Source: Bacteriovorax sp037444575
GTDB lineage: Bacteria > Bdellovibrionota > Bacteriovoracia > Bacteriovoracales > Bacteriovoracaceae
DNA length: 64,000 nucleotides
Assembly (NCBI GenBank): GCA_037444575.1
Contig: JBBIME010000010.1
Coordinates: 136,060 to 200,059 of the forward strand
Direction of reading: 5' to 3'
Made by a program: the position numbers and the translations under genes. Each line of letters starts with the position of its first letter. Position 1 is the first letter of the stretch. Of the stretch, positions 41,263 through 49,713 are shown in pieces. Under the pieces are notes generated by a model that searched no databases, was not told where the DNA came from, and saw only the letters and a list, made by a program, of their open reading frames with translations.

Positions 41263-42609
41263 ATGGATAAAAATCTTGACCTACTTTCTATTCACAAAAA
41301 CTACGAGTACTCGTCTCCTTATCAAAGAATCGGAAAAGTTTTTGCCAATAAAGGGATGGTTTTTGAAGTAAACCTCTCTCGTGCTCCTATCGGATCAAAC
41401 GTAGAGTTTGTGACTGAGTTTGGAGATAGATCTCTTGGCGAAGTTGTTGGGATTAATGGCACTCGTTGTATGGCCATGCCTTACGATGAACTTTCCGGAA
41501 TAAATTCTGAAACACGCGTTTATTTAAAAGATTTAACAACGACTATAAAAATTTCAGAAGCAATGCTAGGGCGAGTGATTGATTTCCAGGGAAATCCAAT
41601 TGATGGAAAAGGCCCGATTGAACCAATTAATGTTGAAGCAAGAAGTATTTATGGGCATGCTCTTAACCCTCTAGAACGTCCACCAATAAGAGAAGCACTT
41701 GATACTGGAATTCATGCAATCAATTGTTTTATGACTGCAGGTAAAGGCCAACGTTTCGCGATTATGGCCGGATCAGGGGTTGGTAAGTCAGTTACTCTCG
41801 GTATGATTGCTGAAAACTCCAGCGCCGATATCAACGTCATCGCTCTAATCGGAGAGCGTGGTCGCGAGGTTTTAGAATTCATCGAATCAGACTTAGGCCC
41901 TGAAGGTTTAAAAAGATCAGTTGTTGTTGTCGCAACTTCTGATACATCAGCACTTATCAGAATGAAAGCAGCATACGTTGCAACAACGATTGCAGAATAT
42001 TTTAGAGATAAAAATCAAGATGTACTTTTGATGATGGACTCAATCACACGTTTTGCTATGGCCAATCGTGAGATCTCTCTTTCAGCTGGAGAGCCGCCAG
42101 GACAAAAAGGTTACACTCCTTCTGTTTTTGCTCGTCTTCCAAAATTGATGGAAAGAGCGGGGACAAAAGCAGGAGCAGGATCAATCACTGGTGTTTATAC
42201 CGTTCTCGTTGAGGGGGGCGATATGGATGAGCCTATTGCCGATGCTGTAAGAGCGATTGCCGATGGGCACATTGTTTTATCAAGAGAGCTTGCTTCACGA
42301 AACCAGTTCCCGGCCATTGATGTTCTTGCAAGTCTTTCAAGGGTTATGGGGAAAGTTGCAACTCGTGAACATCGAATTGTTTCAAGCCACCTTCGCGATC
42401 TTATGGCCGCCTATAAAGCAAACGAAGATTTGATCAACGTAGGAGCTTATGCCAAAGGATCTAACCCTAAAGTAGATAAGGCCCTTCTAATTTATGATGA
42501 TCTGATGAATCTTCTTAAACAGAGTCATGGAATGACTGAGTTTTTATCAATTGAAGTTCTCTATGACAGAATGGTTGAAATAGCTCGAAAAGCTGAAAAT
42601 TTTAAATAG
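41263..42609 (+). CDS. fliI: Flagellum-specific export ATPase FliI
   Basis: About 448 aa. Walker A AGSGVGKSVTLG near residue 170, Walker B VLLMMDSITRFAMANREISL and the F1-ATPase-like ERGREVLEFIE segment identify FliI, which energises export of rod, hook and filament subunits. A GTG at 41251 is in frame four codons upstream but lies directly against AAAGG; ATG 41263 is preferred. fliJ follows after 7 bases. Confidence 0.95.
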   Translation: MDKNLDLLSIHKNYEYSSPYQRIGKVFANKGMVFEVNLSRAPIGSNVEFVTEFGDRSLGEVVGINGTRCMAMPYDELSGINSETRVYLKDLTTTIKISEAMLGRVIDFQGNPIDGKGPIEPINVEARSIYGHALNPLERPPIREALDTGIHAINCFMTAGKGQRFAIMAGSGVGKSVTLGMIAENSSADINVIALIGERGREVLEFIESDLGPEGLKRSVVVVATSDTSALIRMKAAYVATTIAEYFRDKNQDVLLMMDSITRFAMANREISLSAGEPPGQKGYTPSVFARLPKLMERAGTKAGAGSITGVYTVLVEGGDMDEPIADAVRAIADGHIVLSRELASRNQFPAIDVLASLSRVMGKVATREHRIVSSHLRDLMAAYKANEDLINVGAYAKGSNPKVDKALLIYDDLMNLLKQSHGMTEFLSIEVLYDRMVEIARKAENFK

Positions 42610-42616
42610 ATAATTT

Positions 42617-43066
42617 ATGGCACAAAAATTTAAATTTAAACTCGATGCCCTTTTAAAAGTTCGCGAGTTTAATGAAAAAAAAATTAAAATTGAATTGGGA
42701 GAGATCCTAAAAGAAATTGGTGAAGTCGAAGCGATGATTATTCTTGCGAATAAGGCCATTGATGAAACCTATGAGGCCCAGGAAACTTTTATGCAAGATC
42801 CAGCGGCCGGTAGAATGATTCAATTTTTTCCTTACTTTATTCAGGGGAAAAAAGAAGAAATTAAAAATAAAGAAAATCTTCTCTGGGCACTGAAGAAAAA
42901 ATACGATGCAAAAATTGTTGAATTGGCCGAAGCTCGAGGCCAGGTGAAGGTAATGGAAAACTTCAAAGATAAAAAGAAAGGCGAGTGGACGAAAGAGCGA
43001 AATAAAAAAGAACAAGAGGCAATTGATGAACTCTTGATGATCAGAAGAAATGGGGCGATTGAATAA
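42617..43066 (+). CDS. fliJ: Flagellar export protein FliJ
   Basis: 149 aa, helical coiled-coil protein typical of FliJ (KFKFKLDALLKVREFNEKKIKIELGEILKEIGEVEAMI, then KKYDAKIVELAEARGQVKVMENFKDKKKGEW). Identified mainly by composition, length and its invariant place after fliI. It couples FliI to the export gate. It ends one base before the next start. Confidence 0.88.
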   Translation: MAQKFKFKLDALLKVREFNEKKIKIELGEILKEIGEVEAMIILANKAIDETYEAQETFMQDPAAGRMIQFFPYFIQGKKEEIKNKENLLWALKKKYDAKIVELAEARGQVKVMENFKDKKKGEWTKERNKKEQEAIDELLMIRRNGAIE

Positions 43067-43067
43067 G

Positions 43068-43637
43068 ATGAAAAAATTATTAGTTTTAATATTTGTACTA
43101 AGTTCAGCGTTGTTGTTTGCGGCGAACACTCCAGCTAAAAAAGGTGCTGCACCAGCTGGACCAGAGAAGCGTCTTTACACTGAAGAAGAATTTAAAGCTG
43201 CAGTCATGGTTGAAGCTGAAAAATTAATGAAGAAAGCAGGCAGCGGACACTTAGTCGATTTCTCTAAAGAACTTTTACAAAAAGAAGAAGGACTAAAAGT
43301 TAAAGAACTCAATTTGCAAAAGGAACAAGAGCAACTAAAAATTAACACATCAGATTTTCAGAAAAAAGTTGTTGAGTTTCAAGATTCACAAAAAAAATTC
43401 TTAGGATGTGTTGATTCACAAAATGAAAAAGTAGAAAAGCGAGTAAGTCAGATGGTGGAAGTCATTGCAGGAATGAAACCGCAATCAGCAGCGGACGTTT
43501 TATCCGTCCAAGATCCTGACCTTTCTGTTCGGATACTGGGACAACTTGAAGCGCAGAAGGCTTCAAAGATCTTCAACTTAATGGACAAGGAAGTTTCTGC
43601 CCGACTTCAGAAGCAGTTTCTTCAGATGAAAAAATAG
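43068..43637 (+). CDS. MotE-like periplasmic flagellar motor chaperone
   Basis: 189 aa from ATG 43068 (upstream in-frame start would precede the signal sequence). A signal sequence/membrane anchor (MKKLLVLIFVLSSALLFAAN) is followed by a coiled coil (about 60-130) and a C-terminal MgtE-N-like domain: MKPQSAADVLSVQDPDLSVRILGQLEAQKASKIFNLMDKE. This MotE layout is known from flagellar operons, where the protein helps MotC or stator assembly in the periplasm. Assignment is by domain pattern and position. Confidence 0.8.
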   Translation: MKKLLVLIFVLSSALLFAANTPAKKGAAPAGPEKRLYTEEEFKAAVMVEAEKLMKKAGSGHLVDFSKELLQKEEGLKVKELNLQKEQEQLKINTSDFQKKVVEFQDSQKKFLGCVDSQNEKVEKRVSQMVEVIAGMKPQSAADVLSVQDPDLSVRILGQLEAQKASKIFNLMDKEVSARLQKQFLQMKK

Positions 43638-43656
43638 GATACACTCAGAAATAGCA

Positions 43657-43670
43657 CGCAAGGCGTTGCG
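43657..43670. other. Short hairpin between motE-like gene and fliK
   Basis: Perfect inverted repeat CGCAA-GGCG-TTGCG followed by ATTATTTTT. It could act as a weak attenuator or RNA-processing site in the 51-base gap. Stem of only five base pairs, so low confidence. Confidence 0.3.
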
Positions 43671-43688
43671 ATTATTTTTAAGGAAAAT

Positions 43689-45182
43689 ATGCACGGATTA
43701 CCGGTACAACAACTCTCAAAATCAGCTCATGGGTCAACAAAGACTCAAGGAGTAGCTGAGAATAAAATCGCAGCTAAGTCTGGAGAGGGAGCAAACGTTG
43801 AGAGTGCCAATGGAGATTTCTCATCTCTATTTGCAAGCATGGCCGAAACTTCTGGCAAAACATCTGAAGTAAAATCTGAAAAGGGTGAAACTTTAAAAAA
43901 TCTTTTATCTGAAAAAAAATCAGAGACTGATACAGAAAAAAAGGGTGAAGGAAAAGTTGCAGTAGATCCAAAAAATGCAGCTGATCTATTGGCCAAATCA
44001 GCGCTAGTAAAAACAGTTAATACAAGTTCACCTAAAACAGAGCAAACAACAGATAAAAATGTTGAGAATAAAATTTCCAGTACAAATAGAAGCCTTGACC
44101 AGTTATTGAATAGCTTAAAAGGCACTCAAGACCTTGAAGAAAATCAAGAATTAGGAAATGAGAAAACTAACTCACTTCAAAATCTTGAAACAAAAAAAGG
44201 AATGCCTGTTAAAGGTGAATTCAAATCTGAAACTCCACTTGAATTTTTAATGAAGGGAGCAAAGGATAAAGGCATTACCGAAAACACAGTGTCAGAAGAA
44301 AATCCTGTTGCTCAGAAAAAAGTAACAGTCACAGGAGAAGAGTACTTAAAGAACATGCAATCAGCTGAGAAGAAAGCGCCGGCATTAGCAGTACTCAACG
44401 GAAAGAATGAATCTGATGTTCTTCCAAAAATGATCAATCAAAATGCTAGAACATATGGACAAGGATTAAATCTAATAAGTGATCCTCTGATTAGAAATAC
44501 AAAAGATCTAGCATCAAAAGATACAAAGAAACAACTTAAGTCAGTTGATGAGCTTCAATCTAAAGAAACAAAAATTGGAGTTGAGTTAGCGAGCATTAAG
44601 CAAGATGCAATTCCTGCAGTTCAAAACACTAAAGGTAATAATGCTCACGCTGATATGCAAACAAACGCTAATCAAAAAGTATTAGATCTATCAAACCTTC
44701 ACACATCTAACACAAATGAAATCATCAAAAAGATTTCAGACTATGTTGAGCAAAATAACGTTGCCAACAGACAGAGTCTCGACTTGACTGTAAAGCATGA
44801 ATCTCTTGGAGAGTTTAAAATTCAAGTAAGTAAAATGCCAGAGTCAATGAATGGTGGTTTAAATCAACTTGATATGCAAATCACAACTTCAAGCAAAGAA
44901 GGCCATGACTTCTTTGTGAAGAATGAAGTGAGTCTGATGAAAAATTTAAATCAAGCAGGTATCAACCTATCTGATTTGAGAATTGTAAGCAGTATGAGTG
45001 AGTCAACTCCATTTGGACAAAGTGATTCACGTCAATCAAGTTCATTTGGGCAAAATCCAGATGGATCAAAACAATTTATGAGTTTTGAATCAAGCAATTT
45101 CAGCTCAGGCAACGGAGCTGGTAATGGTGCTGAACGAAGAAAAGAGTTGTGGGAAGAATACCAACAACGTTATGGAGCGTAA
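43689..45182 (+). CDS. fliK: Flagellar hook-length control protein FliK
   Basis: 497 aa. The first about 330 residues are low-complexity and Lys/Glu/Ser/Thr-rich, as expected for the FliK ruler. The C-terminal FliK switch domain is recognisable (RQSLDLTVKHESLGEFKIQV, MQITTSSKEGHDFFVKNEVSLMKNLNQAGINLSDLRI). It measures hook length during export and triggers the switch to filament secretion. The end is rich in Ser, Gly and Asn. It is followed by flgD after three bases. Confidence 0.9.
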   Translation: MHGLPVQQLSKSAHGSTKTQGVAENKIAAKSGEGANVESANGDFSSLFASMAETSGKTSEVKSEKGETLKNLLSEKKSETDTEKKGEGKVAVDPKNAADLLAKSALVKTVNTSSPKTEQTTDKNVENKISSTNRSLDQLLNSLKGTQDLEENQELGNEKTNSLQNLETKKGMPVKGEFKSETPLEFLMKGAKDKGITENTVSEENPVAQKKVTVTGEEYLKNMQSAEKKAPALAVLNGKNESDVLPKMINQNARTYGQGLNLISDPLIRNTKDLASKDTKKQLKSVDELQSKETKIGVELASIKQDAIPAVQNTKGNNAHADMQTNANQKVLDLSNLHTSNTNEIIKKISDYVEQNNVANRQSLDLTVKHESLGEFKIQVSKMPESMNGGLNQLDMQITTSSKEGHDFFVKNEVSLMKNLNQAGINLSDLRIVSSMSESTPFGQSDSRQSSSFGQNPDGSKQFMSFESSNFSSGNGAGNGAERRKELWEEYQQRYGA

Positions 45183-45185
45183 TCC

Positions 45186-46061
45186 ATGGCCATGATCGGA
45201 AAACCAGCAAGTCCTAGCAATTCTTTTGGTGACATTCAGATGAAAAGAGCTGAACCTGTTGATACACAGGCCGCTGATCCAAAAGTTGGTGATAAACTCA
45301 ATAAGATTTCAGGGGTGAAACCTGAATCGCGTTTTGTTGATAGAAAGGCCCATGAAACATTAGGACCAGATGGGTTTATGAAGCTACTTGCTCATCAATT
45401 GAAAAATCAAGATCCGATGAAACCAATGGATCAGAAAGATTTCTCTGCTAACCTTGCTCAATTTTCACAATTAGAGCAATTGACAGCAATGAATAAAAAA
45501 ATGGATGGCCTTTCAGCAAACAACAACAATGAAAAAAGATTTCAAGGGGCAAGCTTCCTTGGCAAAAAAGTTGTTACAGCTGGGACTACGATTGATTACG
45601 AAGGAAATGGAAAAGACGCTGAACTTCCTTTTTATATGGAAAAAGCCGCTAAGAAAGTTATCGTTCACATCTACGATAATAAAAACCAAATGATTGGAAA
45701 AATCGATAGAGACGATATTGGTAAAGGACAACAGACGATCCAATGGGATGGGGTTGGTCTTGATGGGCAAATCGCTCCGAAAGAAACTTACCATTTCGAT
45801 GTTGTGGCGTTTGATGATCAGGATCAAAAATTCTTTGGAGCAACTCGCGCTGAAGGTACTGTTACTGGAGTTCGTTTTGAGAATGGAGAAACTATTCTCG
45901 ATATCTCTGGTGGAAAAAAAGTTTTCTTAAAAGACGTAGAAAGTTTTTCTCTTCCAGAGAAAGAAATTTCTGCAAAAAAAGATGATAGTAAAAAAATGCC
46001 TGCATTGCAAAAACAAGCTGCATCAGCGTACAATCAAGTAGAGAACCAAATTAATAATTAA
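45186..46061 (+). CDS. flgD: Flagellar hook assembly (scaffold) protein FlgD
   Basis: 291 aa, longer than the E. coli protein (231). The FlgD N-terminal motif is clear: LGPDGFMKLLAHQLKNQDPMKPMD...NLAQFSQLEQLTAMNKKMDGL, followed by the FlgD-like Ig/FnIII-type beta domains (QTIQWDGVGLDGQIAPKETYHFDVVA). FlgD caps the growing hook. The Lys-rich C-terminal tail is extra. Followed by the TIGR02530-type gene. Confidence 0.93.
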   Translation: MAMIGKPASPSNSFGDIQMKRAEPVDTQAADPKVGDKLNKISGVKPESRFVDRKAHETLGPDGFMKLLAHQLKNQDPMKPMDQKDFSANLAQFSQLEQLTAMNKKMDGLSANNNNEKRFQGASFLGKKVVTAGTTIDYEGNGKDAELPFYMEKAAKKVIVHIYDNKNQMIGKIDRDDIGKGQQTIQWDGVGLDGQIAPKETYHFDVVAFDDQDQKFFGATRAEGTVTGVRFENGETILDISGGKKVFLKDVESFSLPEKEISAKKDDSKKMPALQKQAASAYNQVENQINN

Positions 46062-46086
46062 CGATTAGGTAGATTATAATTTAAAA

Positions 46087-46512
46087 ATGGCGAATCAAAA
46101 AATTAACAACATTCTTATTCCAAACGTCTCTTCGATTCCTTCGAAGAAGAATGTTGATTCAGCCAATAAATTAAACCCAGGTGAAACCTCTGAGTTTAAG
46201 AACCTTCTCGATACGACACTTGATCAATCACAATCTGAAGTTCAGCAGTCCCCAAAAGGACTTCATCTTTCAACTCATGCTATGAGAAGACTACAAGAGA
46301 GAAATTTATCTCTTGATAAAGAAGAGTATGCAAAACTTCAAACAGCAATCGATAAATTAAAAGTTAAAGGCGGGCAAGACTCGCTAGTAATTACAGGTAA
46401 GGCCGCTTATATCGTGGACGTACCAAAAAATACGATCGTGACAGCGATTGATAAAGACAGCATAGGAGAAAATGTTTTTACGAAAATAGATTCGACAATA
46501 TTAATGAATTAA
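46087..46512 (+). CDS. Flagellar operon protein (TIGR02530 type)
   Basis: 141 aa. The C-terminal half has the family pattern of the conserved protein found between flgD and flgE in many bacteria: LSTHAMRRLQERNLSLDKEEYAKLQTAIDKLKVKGGQ and SLVITGKAAYIVDVPKNTIVTAI. Its function is not well defined; the position suggests hook assembly. 107 bases separate it from flgE. Confidence 0.85.
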   Translation: MANQKINNILIPNVSSIPSKKNVDSANKLNPGETSEFKNLLDTTLDQSQSEVQQSPKGLHLSTHAMRRLQERNLSLDKEEYAKLQTAIDKLKVKGGQDSLVITGKAAYIVDVPKNTIVTAIDKDSIGENVFTKIDSTILMN

Positions 46513-46523
46513 CAATTAAAAAA

Positions 46524-46596
46524 TCTCAAAGAAACGGAGCTGGTCCTTTCCGGAAGCCCTAGTTTTTAGTCTGTAGTACTTAAAACATCTTTGAGA
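46524..46596 (+). ncRNA. Candidate structured leader RNA before flgE
   Basis: A perfect 9-base inverted repeat TCTCAAAGA (46524-46532) / TCTTTGAGA (46588-46596) closes a 55-base interior that can form two more hairpins, one from CTGG/CCGG with a T-rich loop and one from GTTTT/AAAAC. The closed stem ends 15 bases before the GGAGG site of flgE. It matches no riboswitch class I know by sequence, and no terminator T-run is attached, so action through translation, RNA processing or stability is more likely than attenuation. Structure is hand-predicted. Confidence 0.4.
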
Positions 46597-46619
46597 AAAA
46601 TTAGGTCTAGGAGGGACAA

Positions 46620-47900
46620 ATGGGTATTCTTCGTTCATTCACAATTGGTGTTTCAGGTTTAAATGCATCTGGACAAGGTATGGGAGTTATCGGTGATAAC
46701 ATCGCCAACGCAGGCACCAACGGATTCAAATCATCAAGAGCAGAATTTCAAGACGTACTCGCAGTTTCTCTTAAAGGTATCGAAGGTGGAGACCAGTTCG
46801 GTGCTGGTACAAAACTAGGCCACATTAAACCTCTTATGACCCAAGGTGATATTTCTAGAACTGACTCTGTAACAGACTTGGCCCTTTCTGGGGACGGTAT
46901 GTTTACAATCGATGCACCGGCAGGAAGAACATATACTCGTGACGGATCTTTCCACTTCGATAAAGAAGGGCAATTAACCACGATGGATGGATACAAAGTA
47001 ATGGGATTTGGCTTTGATGAAAAAGGTGGAGTTGCTAACAAGCTCGACCCAATCAAATTAGGAAGAACTGCAATTCCTGCGAAAGCGACAAAAGAAGTGA
47101 ATATGTTAATGAACGTTGATTCACGTGCTAATAAAATGGAATTTAACATCGAGCAACCAGAGAGAACATCAAACTTCTCTAACTCGATGACTATCTATGA
47201 TAACGTTGGTACAGCAAGAAACGTTACTGTTTACTACAACAAAACAGATAACAACCAATGGGAATACCACATAGCTGCTGATGGAAAAGATGTTGAAGGT
47301 GGAAAACCAGATGCAATGTACGAAATGGCCAATGGTAAATTGCTCTTCAATGACAAAGGGCAATTAGAAGAAAGAAAAGAAGGGAAAAATTCTTTCAACT
47401 TCAACAAAGGTGCAGCTAAAGATCAGAAAATTGCTTTCAACTGGGGACAAACTCTTAAAGAAGGTGGAACGGGTCTTGATGCTTCAACTCAATACGGATC
47501 TGACTCATCTATTTCTAGAGGGACTCAAGATGGATCAACTGCTGCTACATTAACGTCTCTTTCATTCAACGACAAAGGTGTTTTAACTGCAGTTTATAAC
47601 AATGGTGAATCAAAAGATGTTGCTCAGATTGCAGTTGCTAAATTTGAAAACAATGAAGGTCTTTTTAAAATTGGTAAAAACCTTTTCAAAGAATCTAAGT
47701 CATCTGGTCAACCAACTTTTGGTAAGCCAGGTGAAGCAGGTAGAGGAGAGGTTCTTTCAAAGTCAGTTGAGCTTTCAAACGTTGATATCGCTAACGAGTT
47801 CGTTAACTTGATGACAGCACAAAGAAACTTCCAAGCAAACGCTAAGACGCTTACAACTGCTGATCAAATGCTTCAAGAAGTTCTACAAATTAAGAGATAA
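46620..47900 (+). CDS. flgE: Flagellar hook protein FlgE
   Basis: 426 aa. N-terminal hook/rod motif GVSGLNASGQGMGVIGDNIANAGTNGFKSSRAEF, a variable middle surface domain (about 140-370) and the C-terminal ELSNVDIANEFVNLMTAQRNFQANAKTLTTADQMLQEVL helix identify FlgE. It polymerises into the hook. A strong AGGAGGG site lies four bases... directly ahead of the ATG, preceded by the structured leader at 46524-46596. It closes the operon at a terminator. Confidence 0.96.
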   Translation: MGILRSFTIGVSGLNASGQGMGVIGDNIANAGTNGFKSSRAEFQDVLAVSLKGIEGGDQFGAGTKLGHIKPLMTQGDISRTDSVTDLALSGDGMFTIDAPAGRTYTRDGSFHFDKEGQLTTMDGYKVMGFGFDEKGGVANKLDPIKLGRTAIPAKATKEVNMLMNVDSRANKMEFNIEQPERTSNFSNSMTIYDNVGTARNVTVYYNKTDNNQWEYHIAADGKDVEGGKPDAMYEMANGKLLFNDKGQLEERKEGKNSFNFNKGAAKDQKIAFNWGQTLKEGGTGLDASTQYGSDSSISRGTQDGSTAATLTSLSFNDKGVLTAVYNNGESKDVAQIAVAKFENNEGLFKIGKNLFKESKSSGQPTFGKPGEAGRGEVLSKSVELSNVDIANEFVNLMTAQRNFQANAKTLTTADQMLQEVLQIKR

Positions 47901-47915
47901 TTTTTTTAAATTAAT

Positions 47916-47940
47916 GAAGGGCCTTTGGGCCCTTCTTTGT
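47916..47940 (+). terminator. Rho-independent terminator after flgE
   Basis: Stem GAAGGGCC (47916-47923) / GGCCCTTC (47928-47935), four-base loop, then TTTGTTTT. It ends the flagellar transcript. Confidence 0.88.
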
Positions 47941-47957
47941 TTTGCGCGAGAAGAAAG

Positions 47958-49457
47958 ATGAAACGCTCATTTTTAATAATTGTTTCGCTATTAATCTTTA
48001 ATTCATCTTGCTCTACACCTGGAAAACCTCTCAGAGGTGTTTCCAGTGCTGAACAGGGGGGACTTGATCTTCTTAGTGAGGCAAGATCAATTGTTGATTT
48101 AGTTTCAACAAGAGAAATTAGTAGAGATACTTGTGATCGAGGGTTTGATACTTTGATAAGTGATTACCAATTGCTTACTCCGCAAAACCTTGATCTCGCA
48201 ATTTTAAAAGCTGACGGCCAAAAAATTCTTGATGCTAGTTTTGAAGCAAGAATGGCCCTGCATTCAATTTTGGAAATCCTTCCCCAAAGTTGCAAACTGA
48301 AGTTAAAAGAATTAAATCTTCTTATTCGCGCGAGTGAAGATTATGTGGGGGTTCATTATTACAATGATCCTCAAATTTCAGCAGATTCTATTAAATTTCC
48401 AGAACAGCCGATCCCCGTTTATCAACCAGCATCTTATCATCCATACCATGTTGGAAAGGGGATTGATCCAATTTCTAAATTTGAATTTAAAAATGGAGAC
48501 ATCATGATCACTAAAGGTGTGAGTTTTGTTTCTAGTACTATTTCAGAAATAGCTCACCCTCGTTCACTTTTTAGCCATATTGTTTTTATTCATGTGGATA
48601 AAGAGACTAAAGAAGTAACGACAATGGAATCATACGTTGGAAAAGGGGTGGGGATTTATAATATTGATGAGGCCCTTAAAAACGAGAATGCCCGCATTCT
48701 AGTTTTAAGAGCAAAGGATAGCGAGCTGGCAAGTAAGGCCGCTGACTATATGTACGACAGAGTAGTGGATCTTAAAAAGAAACATAAATTTATTCCATAC
48801 GATTACAAATTAGATTTTTCTGATAATTCAAAGCTCTCTTGCGAAGAAGTGGCTTACGATTCATTTAATCAAGTCTCTGGGGGATCTTTCATTTTACCGG
48901 AAGTGATGTCGCAAGTTACGATGAATGACGAAAGTTTTCTAAAAAGAGTTGGGGTTAGAAAAGGGGACATGATGGTTCCTGCAGATATGGAAACTGACTC
49001 CCGATTTGATATTGCTCTTGATTGGACAGATTATCGAATAATGAGAGATTCGTGGAGAAAAGATGCCGTTTTAGGAGAAATGTTCCGTTGGATTGATGAA
49101 TATAACTATAAAATCCGGGAAGACATGACTTCTATCGGGGCCAAGCTTGTTTGGTCGACAAGATATATTCCAGGGGTATGGCCAATGCTTTCTAGGTTAT
49201 CTGGAATACCTACAGATTTCACTAAAGATGTTCCTTCACTCACAATTTCAACGATTGCCAGCTTAAAAGAAATTGGAAATATTCTTCTTCCTGAAATAAC
49301 CAGAGCGGATCAAGAGTTCTTTGCTAAAAATGGGAAGTGGATGTCGACAGAGATGCTTCGCGAGTCTCTTGAAAAATTTAGAGAAACAAAGCCTAGAAAT
49401 TTGAGAAAAATATTCAGAGATAGAAAAGAAGAGACGTATTACTTACCAGGGGAATAG
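47958..49457 (+). CDS. YiiX/YebB-like NlpC/P60-superfamily lipoprotein hydrolase
   Basis: 499 aa from ATG 47958; the longer frame would begin inside the flgE terminator. The N-terminus ends in a lipobox NSSC, so it is a membrane-anchored lipoprotein. The catalytic domain has the permuted papain-like (YiiX) arrangement: GDIMITKGVSF, His207 in LFSHIVFIHVD and Cys295 in KLSCEEVAYDS. Family members hydrolyse amide bonds in cell-wall peptides or lipids. Helical flanks before and after the domain are family-unusual. Possibly a peptidoglycan or lipid amidase of the envelope; exact substrate unknown. Confidence 0.82.
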   Translation: MKRSFLIIVSLLIFNSSCSTPGKPLRGVSSAEQGGLDLLSEARSIVDLVSTREISRDTCDRGFDTLISDYQLLTPQNLDLAILKADGQKILDASFEARMALHSILEILPQSCKLKLKELNLLIRASEDYVGVHYYNDPQISADSIKFPEQPIPVYQPASYHPYHVGKGIDPISKFEFKNGDIMITKGVSFVSSTISEIAHPRSLFSHIVFIHVDKETKEVTTMESYVGKGVGIYNIDEALKNENARILVLRAKDSELASKAADYMYDRVVDLKKKHKFIPYDYKLDFSDNSKLSCEEVAYDSFNQVSGGSFILPEVMSQVTMNDESFLKRVGVRKGDMMVPADMETDSRFDIALDWTDYRIMRDSWRKDAVLGEMFRWIDEYNYKIREDMTSIGAKLVWSTRYIPGVWPMLSRLSGIPTDFTKDVPSLTISTIASLKEIGNILLPEITRADQEFFAKNGKWMSTEMLRESLEKFRETKPRNLRKIFRDRKEETYYLPGE

Positions 49458-49466
49458 AGCTAAGAA

Positions 49467-49700
49467 TTAAGAGTCCCCATCGCTCCCGATAGCTTCCACC
49501 GGGCAAGCTTCGAGAGCGCTGAGACATTCTTCAATTTCTTTAGCATTTTTTGGTTGTAGCTTAACATAAGCGTGGCCGTCGGAATCGTTCATTACGAAAA
49601 ATCTAGGTGCTTCAACAACACATGCATCACAAGCTATACATTGATCATCAACGTAAAATTGTCCTTCAGTATTTTGAGACCATTTATTTCTTTTATCGGC
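49467..49700 (-). CDS. Small ferredoxin ([3Fe-4S]/[4Fe-4S] type)
   Basis: 77 aa from GTG 49700, which follows the ppiD stop by 13 bases and has AAGGA upstream; a longer frame from 49763 would overlap ppiD. The cluster ligands are CIACDAC followed by ACPVEAI near the C-terminus, with the spacing of monocluster ferredoxins of the Fer4_15 group. It carries electrons between redox enzymes in the cytoplasm. An acidic tail (GSDGDS) ends the protein. It is co-transcribed with ppiD. Confidence 0.85.
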   Translation of the reverse strand, partial: ADKRNKWSQNTEGQFYVDDQCIACDACVVEAPRFFVMNDSDGHAYVKLQPKNAKEIEECLSALEACPVEAIGSDGDS

Positions 49701-49713
49701 CACGCATTCTTCC

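Noticed and set aside
46541..46558. Sigma-54 promoter-like TGG...GC before flgE
   Set aside because: The distance between GG and GC is 12 bases instead of 10 and the -24/-12 elements do not fit otherwise.
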